DNA of 64,000 nt, taken from NCBI RefSeq assembly GCF_000372825.1, contig NZ_KB910516.1, positions 3,267,825 to 3,331,824 of the forward strand. Reading direction: 5' to 3'. Below, in pieces: positions 8,513 to 16,862 of this stretch. A program made the position numbers and the translations under genes. This stretch comes from Methylobacterium sp. 77. GTDB lineage: Bacteria > Pseudomonadota > Alphaproteobacteria > Rhizobiales > Beijerinckiaceae. The notes under the pieces are model-generated. The model had not been told where the DNA came from. It did no database searches and was given only the letters and a program-made list of their open reading frames with translations. How positions within the stretch are numbered: position 1 is the stretch's first letter; each line of letters starts with the position of its first letter.

Positions 8513-8911
8513 CTAGGCTTGCGGCAGATCCTGGCTGATCCCGAGGGCGGCGAGGCCCTCGTCCAGGAGATCGCCGGCATCGGGCGAGCCCAGAATCTCG
8601 CGCATGGCGCCTTCGCCGGCCGCTTCGCGCTCGCGGGCGAAACGCACCGCCTCGCTCCACTCCTCCGCCTCCATGTCGCCGCGCCCGACATAGATCAGGG
8701 CGAGGAGGTTGGCCCGCTCGTCGTCGTTGAGGCCGCTGATCATGGAGCGAACCTCCGATTCCGTGGCATCGTCGGTGCCGGAGGTGAGCACGTCGGTGGA
8801 GCCGTCATCGATCGGGTTGGAGCCTGAATCGGGATCGGTCGGCCCCTCCTTCACGTCGAGCGCCCTGACCCGGAGGATGATGTCGGTGACCTTGTCGATG
8901 GCGATGTCCAT
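8513..8911 (-). CDS. DUF3775 domain-containing protein
   Basis: A 132-residue acidic cytoplasmic protein. The central block, SEVRSMISGLNDDERANLLALIYVGRGD followed by EEWSEAVRFAREREA, is the DUF3775 signature found in many alphaproteobacteria. Function is unknown. ATG 8911 (MDIAIDKVTD) is chosen because protein-like composition begins there. It is divergent from the DUF429 gene. The C-terminus (LLDEGLAALGISQDL) resembles other family members. Confidence 0.75.
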   Translation of the reverse strand: MDIAIDKVTDIILRVRALDVKEGPTDPDSGSNPIDDGSTDVLTSGTDDATESEVRSMISGLNDDERANLLALIYVGRGDMEAEEWSEAVRFAREREAAGEGAMREILGSPDAGDLLDEGLAALGISQDLPQA

Positions 8912-9060
8912 GAAACGATCCTGTGATGCGTGTCGCCAGAGGCGGCGTGTCCTGATCCGGGAGGGCGGCCATTGCGGCCGGCCATCCCTGTGCAGCGTCA
9001 ACCCGCCAGGGCCGGCGGGGTTCGCGTGATGCATCGGTTCGCAAGGCGCACGGGGTTGGC

Positions 9061-9831
9061 ATGACGTATGGGGTTGGCATGACGCGCTGGATCGCCGGAC
9101 TCGACGGCTGCCGGGGCGCCTGGGCCGGAACGCTTCTCGACCTCGACGATCCCGGCCATTACCGGGCTGCGCTCTTCGCCCGCGTCGTCGACATCCTCGA
9201 CGCGCCGGAGGCGCCGGTCTGCGTCGGGATCGACGTGCCGATCGGCCTGCCCGACGTCGTCGAAGGCGGCGGTCGCGTCGCCGATCGCGCGGCCAGGGCC
9301 TATCTCGCGGGCGGTCGGGCAAGCGTCTTTCCGGTGCCACCGCGCGCGGCGATCCATGCCGCGAGCTACGAGGAGGCGAAGGCCCTCTCCCGCGCCGCCA
9401 GCACCCCGCCCTTCGCGCCGTCGATCCAGTGCTGGAACATCACCCGCTCCATCCGCGAGGTCGACGATCTGCTGCTCTCGACGCCGCCGCTTCGCCAGCG
9501 GGTTCACGAGGTCCATCCAGAAGTCGCCTTTCGCCGCCTCAACGGAGACCGGCCACTGGCCTTTCGGAAGAAGGGGCCGGGACGCCAGGCGGGGCTGGAG
9601 GAGCGCCGCGCGCTCCTGCGCGAGGCCGGCCTTCCCGCCCCGCTGGTGAATGCTGCAAGGCCGCGTGGCGTCGGCGCCGACGATCACCTCGACGCCCTCG
9701 CCGCCCTGGTCGTCGCCCGGGACATCGCCCTCGGTCGCGCCATCCCGATGCCCGACCCGCCGGGGCGCGACGGCCATGGCCTGCCCATCGTCATCTGGGC
9801 ACCGGCTGGCGGGGGTCCGATTCCCTGCTAA
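9061..9831 (+). CDS. DUF429 family protein (predicted RNase H-like fold)
   Basis: A 256-residue protein (250 from the in-frame ATG 9079). WIAGLDGCRGAWAG at the N-terminus, CVGIDVPIGLPD, and HPEVAFRRLNGDRPLAFRKK followed by DDHLDALAALVVA are the DUF429 blocks. They suggest a metal-dependent RNase H-like fold with acidic residues in each block. The biological role is unknown. The two possible starts arise from an 18-bp tandem duplication (9053-9088) that copies GGGTTGGCATGACG, so each ATG has the same upstream context. The next gene on this strand is a Nudix hydrolase 9 nt downstream, so co-transcription is likely. Confidence 0.8.
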   Translation: MTYGVGMTRWIAGLDGCRGAWAGTLLDLDDPGHYRAALFARVVDILDAPEAPVCVGIDVPIGLPDVVEGGGRVADRAARAYLAGGRASVFPVPPRAAIHAASYEEAKALSRAASTPPFAPSIQCWNITRSIREVDDLLLSTPPLRQRVHEVHPEVAFRRLNGDRPLAFRKKGPGRQAGLEERRALLREAGLPAPLVNAARPRGVGADDHLDALAALVVARDIALGRAIPMPDPPGRDGHGLPIVIWAPAGGGPIPC

Positions 9832-9840
9832 AGCGGTGGG

Positions 9841-10431
9841 ATGACTTCACCTCCGACCACCGGGACGTCCGGGCCTTCATCGAGCCAAGCCGTTGAAGCG
9901 CCTTCCTCCGAAGCGCCTGCTCTGCGCCACATCGCCCGAGCCCTGGTCTTCGATCCGCAGGACCGGCTGCTCCTGATCGCCTACGAGGCGCAGAGGCCAT
10001 TCGAGTCCTCGAACCCCGAGGCGCGCACCTTCTGGTTCATGCCGGGAGGCGGCTTGGAGCCCGGCGAAGATCACAGGGAGGCCTGCCTTCGGGAACTGGG
10101 AGAGGAGATCGGGGTTTTCGATGCCGAGATCGGACCGCAGGTCGCGGCCTGCGACGGCCCGTTCTTCCTGTTTCCGAAACCGCGCGATGCCCGTGAACGC
10201 TACTTCGTGGTGCGTCTTCCCAGCGACGAGGTGGATACCAGCCGCCTCGCCGAGACCGAGGACAGCACCGTCCTCGGCACGCGCTGGTGGACGCTCGATG
10301 AATTGGACGCCAGCGGCGAACGGATCGAACCGGCCGGCCTGGCTCGCCTGGCCAGGCGGATCGCGTCCGGCGAGCGGCCCGACGCGCCGGTCATTCTGGC
10401 CTGGCACCCGGGATCACGGCACGACGTGTGA
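9841..10431 (+). CDS. Nudix hydrolase
   Basis: A 196-residue Nudix protein. The full Nudix box G-x5-E-x7-REL-x-EE-x-G is present at residues 70-91 (GGLEPGEDHREACLRELGEE), so it should hydrolyse a nucleoside diphosphate linked to another group, with Mg2+ bound by the Glu cluster. The first ~25 residues are Ser/Pro/Thr-rich and probably disordered. The start is 9 nt after the DUF429 stop. Substrate cannot be predicted from sequence; housecleaning of damaged nucleotides is only one option. Confidence 0.88.
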   Translation: MTSPPTTGTSGPSSSQAVEAPSSEAPALRHIARALVFDPQDRLLLIAYEAQRPFESSNPEARTFWFMPGGGLEPGEDHREACLRELGEEIGVFDAEIGPQVAACDGPFFLFPKPRDARERYFVVRLPSDEVDTSRLAETEDSTVLGTRWWTLDELDASGERIEPAGLARLARRIASGERPDAPVILAWHPGSRHDV

Positions 10432-10572
10432 CTCCGCACTGGCCCCTGCGGTCGATCCTGAGGAACATGTGGCGTCACAGTCGAGTATGGCACGGGCCGT
10501 GATCGTCGAAGGCAACGTGTCGACGATCGGGCAGCCCCGCCCCCATCAACACCGAACAAGGAAGGCAAACGC

Positions 10573-11244
10573 ATGTTTCCAGAAAAGCTGAGAACAGGAT
10601 ACCGATCGTTTCTCGACGGACGGTTGTCCGACGAGGCCAAGCGCTACGCCGCCCTCGCGGAAGGCCAGAGCCCGGAAGTCCTGCTGATCGGCTGCTGTGA
10701 CAGCCGCGTTTCGCCGGAAGTGATCTTCGATACCGGACCGGGCGAGCTCTTCATCATCCGCAACGTGGCGAACCTCGTTCCCCCATTCGAGGAAGGTGGC
10801 GAGTATCACGGCACGTCGGCGGCCATCGAGTTCGCGGTCCAGGCTCTGGAAGTGAAGCACATCGTCGTGCTGGGCCATGCCACCTGCGGCGGCATCAAGG
10901 CCTACGCCAACCCGCCGGGCCCGCTCTCGAAGAGCGACTTCATCGGCAAGTGGGTTTCCCTGGTGGCGGGCGCCGAAGAGAAGCTCAAGGTCCAGAAGGG
11001 ACCGGATCACCTGACGCGCCTCGAATACGCGACGGTGGCGCAGAGCCTCGAGAACCTGATGACGTTCCCGTTCGTCCGCGAGCGTGTGGCCTCCGGTCGC
11101 CTGTCGCTTCACGGCGCGCATTTCGGCATCGCCCACGGCGAGCTTCTCCTGCGCAATCCCGAGACGGGCGATTTCGAGCCCGCCGTCGATGGACGCGGAA
11201 AGCCGATGACCCCCGCCTCCCTGATGCACAGCAGCGAAGTCTGA
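10573..11244 (+). CDS. Beta-class carbonic anhydrase
   Basis: A 223-residue cytoplasmic zinc enzyme interconverting CO2 and bicarbonate. The zinc ligands are Cys41 in CCDSR (C-x-D-x-R, with the Asp43-Arg45 dyad), His102 and Cys105 in GHATCGG. Length and the FEEGGEYHGTSAAIEFAV block fit the plant-type/proteobacterial beta class. Bicarbonate supply would serve carboxylation steps, which matter in methylotrophs that use PEP carboxylase, but that link is inference. A strong hairpin at 11317-11345 follows. Confidence 0.92.
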   Translation: MFPEKLRTGYRSFLDGRLSDEAKRYAALAEGQSPEVLLIGCCDSRVSPEVIFDTGPGELFIIRNVANLVPPFEEGGEYHGTSAAIEFAVQALEVKHIVVLGHATCGGIKAYANPPGPLSKSDFIGKWVSLVAGAEEKLKVQKGPDHLTRLEYATVAQSLENLMTFPFVRERVASGRLSLHGAHFGIAHGELLLRNPETGDFEPAVDGRGKPMTPASLMHSSEV

Positions 11245-11316
11245 CCGAGCCGAGCCTCCGTATCCGGAGCCGGGTACGGAGGCTCGGCGCTCAGCACGGA
11301 CCGATCCGCGCACGAA

Positions 11317-11345
11317 AAACGCCGGGCTTCACCAGCCCGGCGTTT
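11317..11345. terminator. Bidirectional intrinsic terminator
   Basis: A perfect 12-bp inverted repeat, AAACGCCGGGCT and AGCCCGGCGTTT, with a 5-nt loop. A-rich and T-rich ends allow termination from both sides, between the rightward carbonic anhydrase and the leftward DUF4142 gene. Confidence 0.88.
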
Positions 11346-11399
11346 CTCATTTCCTATGTCTCGCCGTCATCCTGTCGAAGGGCGGCGAGACCGCGAATT

Positions 11400-12101
11400 T
11401 CAGCGGGCGCCGGGGAGACGCTGCGCCATCTGGTAATGCTGCTGCAGCACCGGCAGGGCCTGCTCGGCATGGGCGCGCAGGGCCGGGTTGGTGCCCGACT
11501 GGGCGTAGGACTGGTACATGCCGATCGCCATCTGATGCGACTTCACCTGGATCTCACCGTAGAGACGGTCGAAGCGCTGGCCGGCCGGGGCAGCGGCGAG
11601 CTCCGCCAGCATCGCCTGCTGCTGCGGGTCGACCGGGACCATGGTCGTACCGGCCGTGGTATCGACATCGCCGTTGAAGGCGCGGCTGCCGGCGGCGGCA
11701 CCGTTGGTCGCGCCGCTTCCGAGACCCTCGACCGCGCCGACCGGACCGCCGCTCAGCGTACCGGCAACGACGCCGGTGGCCGCACCCGTGGCCGCGCCGA
11801 CAGCGCCGCCGGCAATGGCCAGCGGGGCGCCGATCAGGCCACCGGGACCGCCATTGCCGGCATAGGTCCGCTCACCGCCGGCCAGCGCCACGTTGGCGGC
11901 GCGGTGGTCGCGCACGGCATCACGGGCGAAGCGGATCACCTGCGGGTTGCGGCTCTTCGACAGCGCGATCTGGCTGGACTGGACCTCGAACGCATTGGCC
12001 TGCATCGCCTGGAGGCGGAAATCGCCGGACATCGTCTGGGCGGCGGCGGGGGTCGCCATGGCGACGACGGCAGCGGAAAGCGCAACGTACTTATTCATCA
12101 T
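11400..12101 (-). CDS. DUF4142 protein with glycine-zipper-like insert
   Basis: A 233-residue exported protein with a signal peptide (cleavage likely after AAA/AQ near residue 22). DUF4142-type helices flank an insert: MQANAFEVQSSQIALSKS...VIRFARDAVRDHR near the N-terminus and YGEIQVKSHQMAIGMYQSY near the C-terminus. Between them, residues ~82-140 are Gly/Ala-rich with GG/GA spacing (IAGGAVGAATGAATG), like a glycine-zipper membrane segment. The family is ferritin-like and often stress-induced in alphaproteobacteria. An EcfG-type promoter upstream on this strand fits that. The DUF4142 fold split by a glycine zipper is uncommon. Confidence 0.75.
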   Translation of the reverse strand: MMNKYVALSAAVVAMATPAAAQTMSGDFRLQAMQANAFEVQSSQIALSKSRNPQVIRFARDAVRDHRAANVALAGGERTYAGNGGPGGLIGAPLAIAGGAVGAATGAATGVVAGTLSGGPVGAVEGLGSGATNGAAAGSRAFNGDVDTTAGTTMVPVDPQQQAMLAELAAAPAGQRFDRLYGEIQVKSHQMAIGMYQSYAQSGTNPALRAHAEQALPVLQQHYQMAQRLPGAR

Positions 12102-12488
12102 TCTGACCTCTGGATATGATCGGAAAACGCATGGGCGAAAGGCCGGCGTGCATCATTGAAGATGAGCGAGCCCATTCAAGCCACGTTTGGCGGACAACGA
12201 TGGACTATCCGATCGGTTCCGCACAAATTCCGCTACAGGCTCCGTCATTCTACTGACATTCTACGCTTCTCATCGGGCTTTATAGCCAAGCTCTATCCGC
12301 CCTCAGCGTAAGCGCCTGCCGCTCGCGCCCGAGCCGTCACGCAGGCACTACGGCATGCCGCGAAACCCGAACCTGCGGCCCCGAACCTGCAGAAAAGCGT
12401 GGGTTTACGGGGCGGCGGAGTTTTCCGGGATGCGAAACCGCTCTAGCCTCCGGATCGATAGCGATGACGGTGATGGAGGCTCCCGGCG
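12102..12488. other. Divergent intergenic region (DUF4142 / Usp)
   Basis: 387 nt between divergently transcribed stress-type genes. It contains the EcfG-like promoter of the leftward gene at 12196-12220. The Usp side has a good ribosome binding site (TGGAGG) but no promoter I can defend. No gene is visible. Confidence 0.5.
12196..12220 (-). promoter_or_regulatory. EcfG-type (general stress) promoter
   Basis: On the minus strand GGAAC (12220-12216), a 16-nt spacer and CGTT (12199-12196), exactly the consensus of the alphaproteobacterial general stress sigma factor EcfG. The downstream leader to the DUF4142 ATG at 12101 is about 90 nt. Confidence 0.6.
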
Positions 12489-13349
12489 ATGAAGACCCTG
12501 CTCGTTCCGGTGGCGCTCCATGACGCGCTGCCTTCGGTGTTCCAGACGACGCTCCTGACCGCGCGCAGGTTCGGCAGCCTGATCGAGGGCGTCTCCCTGC
12601 GGCCGGCCTTGGCCGAATACGTCCCCGTCGACATGGTCGGCGGCATGACCTGGCTGCGCGACGAGGAGGCCGACAAGGCCGAGGCCGAGGCGGCCGGCAA
12701 GCGCTTCGTCGATTTCCTCGTCGGTGCCGGCATCCCCCTGGCCACAGAGGGGCCGTGCACGCCGGAATTCGTAGCCGCGGCCGGGGCACGCTATCGTTGG
12801 CGCCCGGACGTGCCGGCGGGTGATGCCTTCCTAGGCCATTACGCCCGCCTGTTCACCGCCACCGTGGTCGGACGTCCCGGCTCGGGCGACGGCGCCCCCC
12901 GCATGACCACGTTCGAGACGGCCCTGTTCGAGAGCGGCCGGCCGATCCTGCTGGCGCCCCCCAAACCTCCGACGAGCCTCGGCGAGGCGATCCTCATCGC
13001 CTGGAACGGTTCGAGCGAGACCGCGCGGGCGGTGGCCTTCGCCATGCCCTTCCTCCGCAAGGCCGCGCGGATCCGGGTCATCAGCGCGGAAGGCGGCATG
13101 GTGCCAGGACCCAGCGCGGAGGATCTCGCCAAGGCTCTCGCCTGCGAGGGGATCTACGCCGATCACAGGGCGTTCCCGGAAGGCCGGCGGACGCCCGGCG
13201 AAGTCTTCCTCAACGAGGCGCAGGAATTCGGCTGCGATCTGCTGATCAAGGGCGCCTATACCCAGAGCCGGCTGCGTCAGATGATCTTCGGCGGCGCCAC
13301 CAGCCACGTTCTCGCCCATGCCACGATGCCGATGCTGATGGCGCACTGA
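12489..13349 (+). CDS. Universal stress protein (UspA family)
   Basis: A 286-residue two-domain universal stress protein. MKTLLVPVALHDALPS is the first domain's beta-strand. The second domain has EAILIAWNGSSETARAVAFAMPFL and ends GGATSHVLAHATMPMLMAH, the usual Usp end. The ATP-binding GG-x9-G(S/T) pattern is only approximated (GGATSHVLAHAT), so nucleotide binding is uncertain. Double-domain Usps are usually induced by starvation or redox stress. The next genes on the strand start 165 nt away and look like a separate unit. Confidence 0.85.
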   Translation: MKTLLVPVALHDALPSVFQTTLLTARRFGSLIEGVSLRPALAEYVPVDMVGGMTWLRDEEADKAEAEAAGKRFVDFLVGAGIPLATEGPCTPEFVAAAGARYRWRPDVPAGDAFLGHYARLFTATVVGRPGSGDGAPRMTTFETALFESGRPILLAPPKPPTSLGEAILIAWNGSSETARAVAFAMPFLRKAARIRVISAEGGMVPGPSAEDLAKALACEGIYADHRAFPEGRRTPGEVFLNEAQEFGCDLLIKGAYTQSRLRQMIFGGATSHVLAHATMPMLMAH

Positions 13350-13513
13350 CCCCTTCCGGGCCGCTTCCGAGCCGGCTCATGATGGCGCACAATTGATTTG
13401 TGCGCATACGAACCCGATGCCACCTTGCGCGTTGTCCGAACGCTTCTTGCCGCGAAGGCGGAAGCATCCGGCCCGGTCCCGACACTCGGGACCGCTCCAG
13501 CGCAAGGCATTTC

Positions 13514-14134
13514 ATGACACGACGGATCATCACGGCCGGCACCCTGTGCCTCGGCCTGCTTTCCAGCCTGACTGCACTGAGCCCGGCCGCCCTGGCCGAT
13601 TCCGCCGTGGTTCGCGTTCGCGGCACGATCGAGTCGATCGAGGGCGATCACGTGACGATCAAGCCCCGGATCGGACAGGCCGTTTCGGTCAAGTTCGCCG
13701 ATGCGATGAGGGTCGCTGCCGCCAGCAAGGCCGAGATCGGCGACATCAAGCCCGACAGCTACATCGGCACCGCCGCGACGCCCCAGGCCGACGGCACCCT
13801 CAAGGCCCTCGAAGTCGCCGTCTTCGCCCCGAGCATGCGCGGCACCGGCGACGGGCATTATCCGTGGGATCTCGAGAAGGAGAGCACGATGACGAACGGC
13901 GCGGTGGGCGCGCTCGCCGGCACGTCGGGCCGCACGATCACCGTGACCTACAAGGGCGGCGAGAAGACCATCAGCGTGCCCGAGGACGTGCCGATCGTCG
14001 CCCTCAACCCGTCCGACACATCGGTGATCAAGGTGGGCGCCCGCGTGGTGGCGATCACCAAGGCGGATGCCGCCGGCGCGATCGTCGCCGACCGGATGAT
14101 CGTCGGCGAGAACGGCACCGTGCCGCCGATGTAG
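13514..14134 (+). CDS. Exported protein of unknown function (paralogue A)
   Basis: A 206-residue protein with a signal peptide (LCLGLLSSLTALSPAALA, cleavage near residue 28). The mature part begins with a small beta-barrel-like unit (VRVRGTIESIEGDHVTIKPR) and continues IGDIKPDSYIGTAATPQADGTLKALEVAVF, HYPWDL and TMTNGAVG. It is clearly paralogous to the next gene, sharing these blocks in the same order, so the pair arose by tandem duplication. It precedes a cytochrome b and a molybdopterin oxidoreductase gene, suggesting a periplasmic accessory role. I do not recognise an assigned function. Confidence 0.75.
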   Translation: MTRRIITAGTLCLGLLSSLTALSPAALADSAVVRVRGTIESIEGDHVTIKPRIGQAVSVKFADAMRVAAASKAEIGDIKPDSYIGTAATPQADGTLKALEVAVFAPSMRGTGDGHYPWDLEKESTMTNGAVGALAGTSGRTITVTYKGGEKTISVPEDVPIVALNPSDTSVIKVGARVVAITKADAAGAIVADRMIVGENGTVPPM

Positions 14135-14255
14135 GCCGCGCCTATCCCCGAACACGACATTCCGGGGCAGCGGCGCGGTCCCGGCATCGGTGCCGGGCCT
14201 TCCCGGCCTGGCCCCGATGACAACGACGCCGAACTCCGACGCTCAAGGAAACGCC

Positions 14256-14855
14256 ATGCTGAAATCCTTCCTCACGACGCTCACCCTGACCCTGGCCGTG
14301 ACCGCGACGGCCGCCCAGGCCGACGACGTCACGCGCTACCGCGGCACCATCGAGAAGGTCGATGGAACGGCGGTAACGATCAAGCCGCGCATCGGCGACG
14401 CGCTGACGGTCACCATGGCCCCCGACGTGAAGGTACTGTCGGCCACCACCGGCAAGCTCACCGATATCAAGCCCGACAGCTATATCGGCACGGCGGCCAT
14501 CCCGCAGCCGGACGGATCGCAGAAGGCGCTGCAGGTCACCGTGTTCGCCTCGTCCCTGCGCGGCACGGCCGACGGCCATTATCCGTGGGATCTCGGCTCC
14601 AATTCCACCATGACCAACGGTGCCATCGGAACGATCTCCGGCACCGAGGGACGGACGATGCTGGTCAAGTACCAGGGCGGCGAGAAGAAGGTGAACGTCC
14701 CCGACGACGTGCCGGTGACGCTGGTCGATCCGGGTGACAAGTCCATCGTCGTCGACGGCGCGAAGGTTGTCGCCTTCACCAAGAAGGGCAGCGACGGCAA
14801 GCCCGGCGCGATCATCCTCATCGTCGGCCGGAACGGCACCGTCCCGTCGATGTAA
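14256..14855 (+). CDS. Exported protein of unknown function (paralogue B)
   Basis: A 199-residue exported protein (signal LTTLTLTLAVTATAAQA). It shares with the preceding gene the blocks RGTIEKVDGTAVTIKPRIGD, DIKPDSYIGTAA, HYPWDL, TMTNGAIG, GGEKK-VNVPDDVPV and NGTVPSM. AAGGAA lies just before ATG 14256. A GC-rich hairpin and then the cytochrome b gene follow within 90 nt, on the same strand. The copies differ enough to have diverged in role. Function unknown. Confidence 0.75.
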   Translation: MLKSFLTTLTLTLAVTATAAQADDVTRYRGTIEKVDGTAVTIKPRIGDALTVTMAPDVKVLSATTGKLTDIKPDSYIGTAAIPQPDGSQKALQVTVFASSLRGTADGHYPWDLGSNSTMTNGAIGTISGTEGRTMLVKYQGGEKKVNVPDDVPVTLVDPGDKSIVVDGAKVVAFTKKGSDGKPGAIILIVGRNGTVPSM

Positions 14856-14867
14856 CGGATCGGGCGG

Positions 14868-14892
14868 CCCTCCCCTCTCTACGGGGGGAGGG
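14868..14892 (+). terminator. GC-rich hairpin (possible attenuator)
   Basis: CCCTCCCC and GGGGAGGG form an 8-bp stem with a 9-nt loop, 12 nt after the paralogue B stop and before the cytochrome b gene. There is no T-tract, so it may only partly terminate or may protect the upstream mRNA. Confidence 0.4.
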
Positions 14893-14943
14893 TCTTCGCG
14901 GATCGGCGCTGATCCGGCACGCGTGCCACAGGGAGACCAGATC

Positions 14944-15603
14944 ATGTCATCACCCGGCGACCCCCGGTCCCGTCTCCTCGTGATCCACCCGCTCGTCGTG
15001 CGCGTGACCCACTGGATCAACGCGGTCGCGGTGTTCTGCATGCTGTTCAGCGGGTGGGCGATCTACAACGCCTCGCCGCTCTTCCCCTTCGCCTTTCCGA
15101 AATGGGCGACCCTCGGCGGCTGGCTCGGCGGGGCCCTGGCCTGGCATTTCGCCGCCATGTGGCTGTTCGCCCTAAACGGCCTCGCCTATGCGCTCTACGG
15201 CCTGTTCAGCCGCCATTTCGCCAGATCGTTCCTGCCGTTGAGCCCGACGGCGTTCTGGCGTGACGCCACGGCCGCGTTGAGGCTGCGCCTCACCCACCGC
15301 ATCGGCCAGTACAACGCGGTGCAGAGGCTCGCCTATCTGGTGGCGTTCCTGCTCGGAATCCTGCTGATCGCCTCGGGCCTCGCCCTGTGGAAGCCGGTGC
15401 AGTTGCAGGGACTCGCCAATCTGTTCGGCGGCTATGAATGGGCGCGGCGCGTCCATTTCGCCGCCATGTCCGGCCTCGTCGGCTTCATCCTGCTGCATCT
15501 GGCGCTGGTGATCCTGGTGCCGCGCACCCTCGTCGCGATGGTCACCGGCCGTGCCCGCGTTCCCGTCGATCCGCCCTCCGACATGGTGGAGAGCCGCCCA
15601 TGA
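14944..15603 (+). CDS. Cytochrome b561-type membrane protein
   Basis: A 219-residue integral membrane protein with four hydrophobic segments (about 25-45, 62-90, 128-150, 175-198). His in RVTHWINA, in AWHFAAMW and in RVHFAAMSG plus ILLHLAL are candidate heme ligands, as in the cytochrome b561/formate dehydrogenase gamma-like family. The stop overlaps the start of the molybdopterin oxidoreductase by four bases (ATGA). That strongly implies it is the membrane electron partner of that enzyme, taking or giving electrons to quinone. Confidence 0.87.
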   Translation: MSSPGDPRSRLLVIHPLVVRVTHWINAVAVFCMLFSGWAIYNASPLFPFAFPKWATLGGWLGGALAWHFAAMWLFALNGLAYALYGLFSRHFARSFLPLSPTAFWRDATAALRLRLTHRIGQYNAVQRLAYLVAFLLGILLIASGLALWKPVQLQGLANLFGGYEWARRVHFAAMSGLVGFILLHLALVILVPRTLVAMVTGRARVPVDPPSDMVESRP

Positions 15604-16379
15604 GCCGCGACCCGACCGAAGCGCAGCGCTTGCGCGACCTCCGCCGCGAGATCCAGCCGGACTTGGTGAGACTGGAGCGCCGCCTGTTCCTGCGCTCGGG
15701 CCTGTCGCTCGGTGCCCTGTCGCTGCTCTCGGGCTGCGACCTCTCCACCGGCACCAATGGCACGCTGATCGACCGGACGCTTTGGGCGATGTCGCGCGCC
15801 AACGACAGGGTCCAGGCCTGGTTGTTCGATCCGAACACCCTGGCGCCGACCTACCCGGCGAGCATGATCGACACGCCGTTCCGCTTCAACGCCTTCTACC
15901 CGCCGGACAACATCCCCGAGATCGACGAGGCGAGCTGGAAACTCGAAATCTCCGGCCTCGTCTCCGACAAGACGCCCTGGACGCTGCGGACGCTGCGCGC
16001 CCTGCCGCAGGAGAGCCAGATCACCCGGCACATCTGCATCGAGGGCTGGAGCCAGATCGGCCAGTGGAGCGGCGTTCCGCTGAGGACCTTCCTGGAACGC
16101 GTCGGCGCCGACCTCACCGCGAAATATGTCGGCTTCAAATGTGCCGACCGCTATTATGGCAGCCTCGACATGCCGAGCGCCCTGCATCCGCAGACGGTCC
16201 TGGCACTGGATTTCGGCGGCAAGGCCCTGCCCCTCGAATACGGCTATCCCCTCCGCGTGCGGGTGCCGACGAAACTCGGCTTCAAGAGCCCCAAGCACAT
16301 CGCCTCGATCTTCGTGACCAACGATTATCCGGGCGGCTACTGGGAGGACCAGGGCTACAACTGGTTCAGCGGCATCTGA
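15600..16379 (+). CDS. Tat-exported molybdopterin-dependent oxidoreductase (sulfite oxidase/MsrP-like)
   Basis: A 259-residue sulfite-oxidase-fold enzyme. RRLFLRSG at residues 27-34 is a twin-arginine signal. A lipobox LLSGC (Cys46) follows at once, suggesting a Tat-exported lipoprotein. Cys146 in HICIEGWSQIGQWSGVPL is the expected molybdenum ligand, and the later CADRYYGSLDM block fits the MsrP/YedY branch. The lack of an Ig-like dimerisation domain also suits MsrP-type proteins. It could reduce oxidised sulfur compounds, such as methionine sulfoxide, or oxidise sulfite. The overlapping cytochrome b supplies the electron link. Substrate is not decidable here. Confidence 0.85.
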   Translation: MSRDPTEAQRLRDLRREIQPDLVRLERRLFLRSGLSLGALSLLSGCDLSTGTNGTLIDRTLWAMSRANDRVQAWLFDPNTLAPTYPASMIDTPFRFNAFYPPDNIPEIDEASWKLEISGLVSDKTPWTLRTLRALPQESQITRHICIEGWSQIGQWSGVPLRTFLERVGADLTAKYVGFKCADRYYGSLDMPSALHPQTVLALDFGGKALPLEYGYPLRVRVPTKLGFKSPKHIASIFVTNDYPGGYWEDQGYNWFSGI

Positions 16380-16862
16380 TCGTCGGCGCGATCCGGCGAC
16401 ACCGGGCGAGGCCGCCGAAGAACAAGCCTGCTCCCGTCCGCGCGGCACAGGGAAGGATCTTTTCGCAAGCGCTTTGTCTTTGAAAATCACTGTCGTTGAC
16501 CCGGACGGGTCAGGATAGGCACAATAGAGCCAGGGCCGAAGGAAATATCACTCGCCCGCGTCATGCTCCCGACGACAGTCTTGTCGGGATGCAATGCTTC
16601 GATTGGAAAACCGTGTCGCGACGCCTTGGAATGCTCCCCGCCGACATGACGACAGGTTCGGTGTCGCGGAACGGGATCGAACGACGATGCCGGGTCGGCG
16701 GCCGAATGCCGGCTCGCGGAAGTAAGCCCGTGTCCCGCCGAGCCTCGTAGCAGCGAACCGGCACGATACCCGATCCGATGCCGCCGACGACCTGACAGGC
16801 GAAGGCCGTCAGGCACGCAACTGCCCCCCCCACACACCAAACGGCACCCGAAGGAGAGAGCG
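16380..16862 (+). other. Long intergenic region before a small gene
   Basis: 483 nt between the molybdopterin oxidoreductase and the 63-residue gene. It contains a possible promoter with an embedded palindrome (16496-16525). The rest looks non-coding with weak short frames on both strands. A long transcribed leader or small RNA is possible but not shown. Confidence 0.4.
16496..16525 (+). promoter_or_regulatory. Possible promoter with palindrome
   Basis: TTGACC at 16496 and CACAAT at 16520 are 18 nt apart, a plausible housekeeping promoter. The palindrome TGACCC-GGAC-GGGTCA (16497-16512) overlaps the -35 element, as an operator would. The first gene starts 340 nt downstream, so a long leader or an RNA would have to follow. 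Confidence 0.3.

Noticed and set aside
16380..16862. SAM or other riboswitch upstream of the cysE region
   Set aside because: I could not match a conserved riboswitch core by eye; only a promoter-like element with a palindrome was found.
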